The notes under the pieces are model-generated. The model worked only from the letters and a program-made list of their open reading frames with translations, had not been told where the DNA came from and did no database searches. Below are positions 6,730-9,846 of a stretch of DNA of 9,846 nt, piece by piece; the first letter of the stretch is position 1, and every line of letters begins with the position of its first letter. The position numbers and the translations under genes were made by a program. This DNA is from Parachlamydia sp. Lineage in GTDB: Bacteria > Chlamydiota > Chlamydiia > Chlamydiales > Parachlamydiaceae. Where the stretch lies: assembly GCA_021298935.1 (NCBI GenBank), contig JAJTHR010000103.1, positions 1 to 9,846 of the forward strand, given 5' to 3'.

Positions 6730-7287
6730 TTAAGCTGCTACCAAAATTGGTAAATTTTTAAATGGAACGCCTAGTAATCTTAAGAGCTCAACACATTCTT
6801 CGTCTGTCACGGCGCTTGTCACAAATGTAATATGCATTCCTTGCGGTCTTTTTACTTCATCCAAATTGATTTCTGGGAAGATTTGCTGATCGTCTAATCC
6901 TAAGGTAAAGTTACCCATTCCGTCGCATTTTGAGGGAAAGCCTCTAAAATCGCGAATACGGGGACAAACAATATTAACAAATCGATCAATAAAATCATAC
7001 ATTCTTTGTCCTCGCAAAGTCACCTTAATGCCAATTGGCTGGTCTTCACGAAGCTTAAAGTTAGAAATCGCTTTTTTGGCTTTCGTAATGATTGGCTTTT
7101 GGCCTGAAAGCATTGTCATTTCTTTGACGCAATCCTGAATAGAATTTTTGTCTTTAGAAGCTTCTGCAATACCCATATTGATCACGATCTTTTTCAAGCC
7201 CGGGATCTTCATCGGATTGCTGTATCCAAACTTCTCTTGCAATGCTGTCTTTACTTCAGCTTGATATCTTTTTTTTAACCTAGACAT
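6730..7287 (-). CDS. rplE: 50S ribosomal protein L5
   Basis: Encodes L5 (185 aa), which binds 5S rRNA in the central protuberance and contacts the P-site tRNA and S13. Landmarks are [16 protein letters not shown] (28-43), [19 protein letters not shown], and the C-terminal [20 protein letters not shown] region followed by LLRLLGVPF. Length is in the usual bacterial range. It begins 13 bases after rplX; only a weak purine-rich SD (GTAGAAAG) is visible, so translation may depend on coupling to rplX. The next gene is rpsH rather than rpsN. Confidence 0.97.
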   Translation of the reverse strand: MSRLKKRYQAEVKTALQEKFGYSNPMKIPGLKKIVINMGIAEASKDKNSIQDCVKEMTMLSGQKPIITKAKKAISNFKLREDQPIGIKVTLRGQRMYDFIDRFVNIVCPRIRDFRGFPSKCDGMGNFTLGLDDQQIFPEINLDEVKRPQGMHITFVTSAVTDEECVELLRLLGVPFKNLPILVAA

Positions 7288-7300
7288 TGTTTCTTTCTAC

Positions 7301-7660
7301 TCACTTAGGTTTTTTTACTGAACGGTAGACTACTTCCTGATCGTCTTTCTTATAGACTAACTGACGATGTCCTTGTTCATTCGCACGAACTTTTAATTTA
7401 ACCCCAGCATCCCCTTCAACGCATACTTTTAGATTTGAAAGGTGAATGGGTCTTTCAATTTCAATGATTCTGCCCTTTGGAGCATCCTGGGTACGCTTCA
7501 CATGTTTCTTACGCATGTTAAGCCCTTGCACGATGATTTTATCACCATTGCAGGATTGCACAATGCCCGTTTGGCCGCGGCTGTTGCCGGAAATGGCTAC
7601 TACGGTATCACCCTTGCGAATTTTTTTTGATCCACTTGGTTTTTTTTCCATTATTGTCAT
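7301..7660 (-). CDS. rplX: 50S ribosomal protein L24
   Basis: Encodes L24 (119 aa), an assembly-initiating 50S protein located at the exit of the nascent-chain tunnel. A KOW motif is visible near the N-terminus (RKGDTVVAISGNSRGQTG), followed by GLNMRKKHVKRTQ and a PIHLSNLKV segment typical of the family. The start is not certain: the ATG at 7660 lies only two bases after GAGG, and a second in-frame ATG at 7651 lies eleven bases after it. The family core begins well after both, so they differ only by MTI at the N-terminus. It follows rplN by 11 bases. Confidence 0.95.
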   Translation of the reverse strand: MTIMEKKPSGSKKIRKGDTVVAISGNSRGQTGIVQSCNGDKIIVQGLNMRKKHVKRTQDAPKGRIIEIERPIHLSNLKVCVEGDAGVKLKVRANEQGHRQLVYKKDDQEVVYRSVKKPK

Positions 7661-7671
7661 CGCCTCATTAA

Positions 7672-8040
7672 TTATATCACTTCTGGTGCCAGAGAACTAA
7701 TTTTTAAAAAGTCTCTATCACGAACTTCTCTTGCAACAGGCCCAAATATACGAGTCCCTTTAGGATTTCTTTTGTCATCAATCAACACGCAGCTATTGGT
7801 ATCAAAACGGATTTTGGTCCCATCTTTGCGTTTAATGTAGGACTTGGTCCTGATAATGACGACTTTGACTACATCGCCTTTTTTCACGCTTCCTTCCGGA
7901 TGCGCGTCCTGGACAGAAGCAACCACAATATCACCCACATGGGCGTAGCGTCGCTTCGAACCGCCTAATACTTTAAAACATTTTACCCGTTTAGCTCCCG
8001 AGTTATCCGCAACTTCGAGCTCGGTTTCTTGCTGAATCAT
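7672..8040 (-). CDS. rplN: 50S ribosomal protein L14
   Basis: Encodes L14 (122 aa), a 50S interface protein that contacts 16S rRNA in a subunit bridge and is the docking site of the silencing factor Rsf[20 protein letters not shown] at the start, [12 protein letters not shown] in the middle, and the C-terminal FGPVAREVR signature identify it; length matches the canonical 122 aa. GGAG with a spacer of ten bases precedes the ATG. It is the first gene after the 51-base gap that follows rpsQ, the point at which the separate spc operon starts in E. coli. Confidence 0.97.
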   Translation of the reverse strand: MIQQETELEVADNSGAKRVKCFKVLGGSKRRYAHVGDIVVASVQDAHPEGSVKKGDVVKVVIIRTKSYIKRKDGTKIRFDTNSCVLIDDKRNPKGTRIFGPVAREVRDRDFLKISSLAPEVI

Positions 8041-8091
8041 GATCTAATAACTCCAACGATTAATTTAAAAGCCGATACATGCTGCATGTAC
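8041..8091 (-). other. rpsQ-rplN gap with short inverted repeat
   Basis: This 51-base spacer is the longest gap inside the upstream half of the cluster. Just after the rpsQ stop it holds a six-base-pair inverted repeat, TACATG (8090-8085 on the minus strand) and CATGTA (8081-8076) around a three-base loop, followed six bases later by TTTT. It then carries the rplN SD. I see no good -35/-10 pair. The hairpin is short and the T-run is brief, so it is at most a weak attenuator or processing site. Confidence 0.35.
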
Positions 8092-8334
8092 TCAGGCAAC
8101 GACTCTCCATCTTTTTAATTTAGATAGAGGACGGGTTTCCATAATTTTTACTTCATCGCCTACTTGCAAAGGAGCAGACTCATTATGCGCGTAGTATTTT
8201 TTACCACGTGTCACAATTTTCCCATATTGGGGATGGCTGAAGGTACGCTCTACCTTGACAACAACAGTCTTCTGCATTTTGTTGGAAACGACGATTCCCT
8301 TTTTAACCTTGCGGTTGTTTCTTTCCTGTTCCAT
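8092..8334 (-). CDS. rpsQ: 30S ribosomal protein S17
   Basis: Encodes S17 (80 aa), a primary 16S rRNA-binding protein with an OB fold, needed for early 30S assembly. [20 protein letters not shown] (11-30), the HPQYGKIV segment and [20 protein letters not shown] at the C-terminus are diagnostic. It starts two bases after the rpmC stop codon, with an AAGGA SD lying inside the end of rpmC, so translational coupling is very likely. It is the last gene of the S10 block before the 51-base gap. Confidence 0.96.
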   Translation of the reverse strand: MEQERNNRKVKKGIVVSNKMQKTVVVKVERTFSHPQYGKIVTRGKKYYAHNESAPLQVGDEVKIMETRPLSKLKRWRVVA

Positions 8335-8336
8335 CT

Positions 8337-8558
8337 TTATCCTTGCTGCTGTTGATCTTGTTGTGCGCGACGCTTCTCAGAGAGAACAGTCAGCAAACGA
8401 GCGATATCTTTGCGGGCGTGCTTAATTTCGTGTGGTTTTTCCCTTTGCTTTTGGGCACGGAAAACATTACGAACTTCAAACAACTTTTTGCAAGATTGTT
8501 CATAAGCTGATTCTAGCTCTTCGATACTTTGATCTCTTAATTCTTTCGCTTTATACAT
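8337..8558 (-). CDS. rpmC: 50S ribosomal protein L29
   Basis: Encodes L29 (73 aa), a small two-helix 50S protein beside the tunnel exit that helps form the docking site for the signal recognition particle and trigger factor. [13 protein letters not shown] at the start and [18 protein letters not shown] in the second helix match the family. The C-terminus ends in a short Gln-rich tail (QQDQQQQG). GAGGA overlapping the rplP stop codon serves as SD, six bases after that gene. The length agrees with chlamydial L29 (about 72 aa). Confidence 0.95.
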   Translation of the reverse strand: MYKAKELRDQSIEELESAYEQSCKKLFEVRNVFRAQKQREKPHEIKHARKDIARLLTVLSEKRRAQQDQQQQG

Positions 8559-8564
8559 ATTTCC

Positions 8565-8984
8565 TCAAACCTGTTCTACACGTTCAACAAAGCGCGTTTT
8601 CAACCCAAGTTTGGCTGCTGCTCTTCGCAAAGCGCTTTGTGCCATATCTTTGGGAACGTTTGCCACTTCAAAAAGGATACGACCTGGGCGAACTACTGCT
8701 ACCCAATGGTCGACAGCCCCTTTCCCTTTACCCATCCTGACTTCAGCAGGTTTTTTTGTAATTGGTTTGTCTGGGAAAATGCGGATCCAAACCTTACCTC
8801 TTCTCTGAAAGAAGCGGTTGATTGCCACGCGGCAAGCTTCGATCTGCTGGTTGGTAATCCAACCTCTTTCCAGGACTTGAATTCCATACTCGCCAAAGTG
8901 GACAAAGTTTGCTCCTTTGCTCAACCCGGCGTAGTGACCTTTTTGCATCTTGCGATGCTTTGTTCTTTTAGGCATTAAAGGCAT
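8565..8984 (-). CDS. rplP: 50S ribosomal protein L16
   Basis: Encodes L16 (139 aa), a late-assembly 50S protein that helps organise the A site and peptidyl-transferase region. The basic [14 protein letters not shown] start, the [19 protein letters not shown] stretch, [16 protein letters not shown] and the [11 protein letters not shown] segment are all conserved. A strong SD (GGAGG, eight-base spacer) within the end of rpsC supports the ATG at 8984 (MPLMPKRT); an internal ATG three codons on is possible but less well placed. It starts three bases after rpsC. Confidence 0.97.
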   Translation of the reverse strand: MPLMPKRTKHRKMQKGHYAGLSKGANFVHFGEYGIQVLERGWITNQQIEACRVAINRFFQRRGKVWIRIFPDKPITKKPAEVRMGKGKGAVDHWVAVVRPGRILFEVANVPKDMAQSALRRAAAKLGLKTRFVERVEQV

Positions 8985-8987
8985 GTC

Positions 8988-9632
8988 TTAAGCCTCCTTC
9001 CTTGCTAAGTTATCTTCACCGCGATAGATCCAGACTTTTACGCCGATACTACCATAGGTAGTTTCTGCACGGCCGGTCGCATAATCAATATCAGCGCGAA
9101 GCGTATGAAGAGGCGTGCTGCCTTCTTTATACCATTCAGTACGGGCAATTTCTGCTCCACCTATTCGACCTGAAAGCTGTACCTTGATCCCGAATGCACC
9201 TGCGTCAATAGATGACTGCATGGCTTTTTTCATTGCTCGTCTGAAAGGAATACGTCTTTCAAGTTGCTTAGCAATGCTATCAGCCACAATTTTTGCATCC
9301 ATATCAGGGCGCTTGACTTCTTCTACAGAGACCCACACTTCTTTGCCGGTCAATTTATTGAGTTCAGCCTTCATGATATCGATTTCAGCACCTTTTTTAC
9401 CGATCACAAGACCTGGCCTGGCTGTTACGATTGTCACTTCAATTTTATCGCTCATGCGTTTAATTTTAATGGAAGAGACACCCTGTAGGGCTGGTTTCTT
9501 CAACAAATGCGCACGCACCTTCTGATCTTCGATCAGCAAATCTCCAAATTCTTTCTTGTTAGCAAACCACTTGGAGCGCCAATCGCGAGTTCGAACCAGA
9601 CGGAAACTTATTGGGTTGACTTTTTGTCCCAT
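8988..9632 (-). CDS. rpsC: 30S ribosomal protein S3
   Basis: Encodes S3 (214 aa), a 30S head protein at the mRNA entry channel with helicase-related function together with S4 and S5. MGQKVNPISFRL at the N-terminus, the type II KH domain with the loop ARPGLVIGKKGAEI (71-84), and the C-terminal domain with GIKVQLSGRIGGAEIARTEW (148-167), HTLRADIDYA and GSIGVKVWIYRGE are all present. It begins three bases after rplV, whose last codons supply the SD (GGAG, with GGAA nearer the ATG). The C-terminus is short, without the long tail found in some bacteria. Confidence 0.97.
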   Translation of the reverse strand: MGQKVNPISFRLVRTRDWRSKWFANKKEFGDLLIEDQKVRAHLLKKPALQGVSSIKIKRMSDKIEVTIVTARPGLVIGKKGAEIDIMKAELNKLTGKEVWVSVEEVKRPDMDAKIVADSIAKQLERRIPFRRAMKKAMQSSIDAGAFGIKVQLSGRIGGAEIARTEWYKEGSTPLHTLRADIDYATGRAETTYGSIGVKVWIYRGEDNLARKEA

Positions 9633-9635
9633 TTC

Positions 9636-9846
9636 CTACACTCCTTCAAGATTGCTTACGATCACTGTAAAGTGGCTTGTTCTTTTCATAATAGGATGGC
9701 GTCCTCCCCTGTTTTTGGGTTTGGCACGCTTTAACGTTGGACCCGCATCCACACGCACTTCAGAAACTTTGAGGTTTTCTTTCCTCATATCCATATTTTC
9801 AGCATTAGCGACTGCGCTGTCTAAAGTCTTTTTTAACAACCGGCCA
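9636..9846 (-). CDS. rplV: 50S ribosomal protein L22, C-terminal part
   Basis: Encodes the C-terminal 70 or so residues of L22, a 50S protein whose long beta-hairpin lines the nascent-peptide tunnel. The visible part has [34 protein letters not shown] and the hairpin and closing strand with [15 protein letters not shown]. The first Met assigned by a simple ORF search would be the TTG at 9839, but this codon is an internal Leu: the frame continues to the window edge with Gly-Arg, which fits the family sequence before LKK. The gene is therefore truncated only by the window, not by mutation. The hairpin tip, a site of macrolide resistance in other bacteria, is included and looks ordinary. Confidence 0.95.
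   Translation of the reverse strand, partial: GRLLKKTLDSAVANAENMDMRKENLKVSEVRVDAGPTLKRAKPKNRGGRHPIMKRTSHFTVIVSNLEGV

Noticed and set aside
8699..8905. Minus-strand 68-codon frame inside rplP
   Set aside because: It overlaps the conserved core of L16 in another frame and has no recognisable features.
9636..9839. rplV as a complete 67-codon gene starting at TTG 9839
   Set aside because: The frame is open to the window edge and the upstream codons fit L22, so the gene is simply cut by the window.

Overview
The window is the downstream two-thirds of a long ribosomal-protein supercluster (S10, spc and alpha operon genes fused in series), read entirely from the minus strand, i.e. from right to left. 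The organism is almost certainly a member of the Chlamydiae. The gene order L22-S3-L16-L29-S17-L14-L24-L5-S8-L6-L18-S5-L15-SecY-S13-S11-RpoA-L17, with no S14 gene between L5 and S8, no L30 gene between S5 and L15, and no IF1, L36, Map, Adk or S4 genes around SecY and S13, is the arrangement I know from Chlamydia. The proteins look like chlamydial family members but differ clearly from the Chlamydiaceae versions I remember, and the DNA is moderately A+T-rich. I therefore infer an environmental (Parachlamydia- or Protochlamydia-like) chlamydia. Genus cannot be settled from this window.

Layout from the upstream (right) end: rplV (cut by the window edge), rpsC, rplP, rpmC and rpsQ are the end of the S10 block. 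After a 51-base gap come rplN, rplX, rplE, rpsH, rplF, rplR, rpsE, rplO and secY (spc block). After a 148-base gap that holds a good candidate promoter come rpsM, rpsK, rpoA and rplQ (alpha block). A hairpin plus a T-run just after rplQ looks like the terminator of the cluster. To its left lies very A+T-rich non-coding DNA, then the start of an unrecognised minus-strand gene that seems to be frameshifted and runs off the left edge.

The genes work together as expected: fourteen encode 30S and 50S ribosomal proteins upstream of or around secY, secY encodes the translocon channel that engages translating ribosomes, and rpoA encodes the RNA polymerase subunit that nucleates polymerase assembly. 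Most have clear Shine-Dalgarno (SD) sequences and sit within 2 to 50 bases of the previous gene, often with the SD overlapping the previous stop codon, so translational coupling is likely.

This is mostly an ordinary core-genome region and I see no unknown multi-gene system. The points worth a second look are: rpoA, whose reading frame and apparent homology continue upstream of its first ATG to an ATT codon correctly placed after a strong SD; rpsK, which starts with TTG; a promoter-like site that could make the alpha block independently transcribed; secY without an SD; and the broken-looking gene at the left edge, where my recollection of Chlamydia would have placed gapA.
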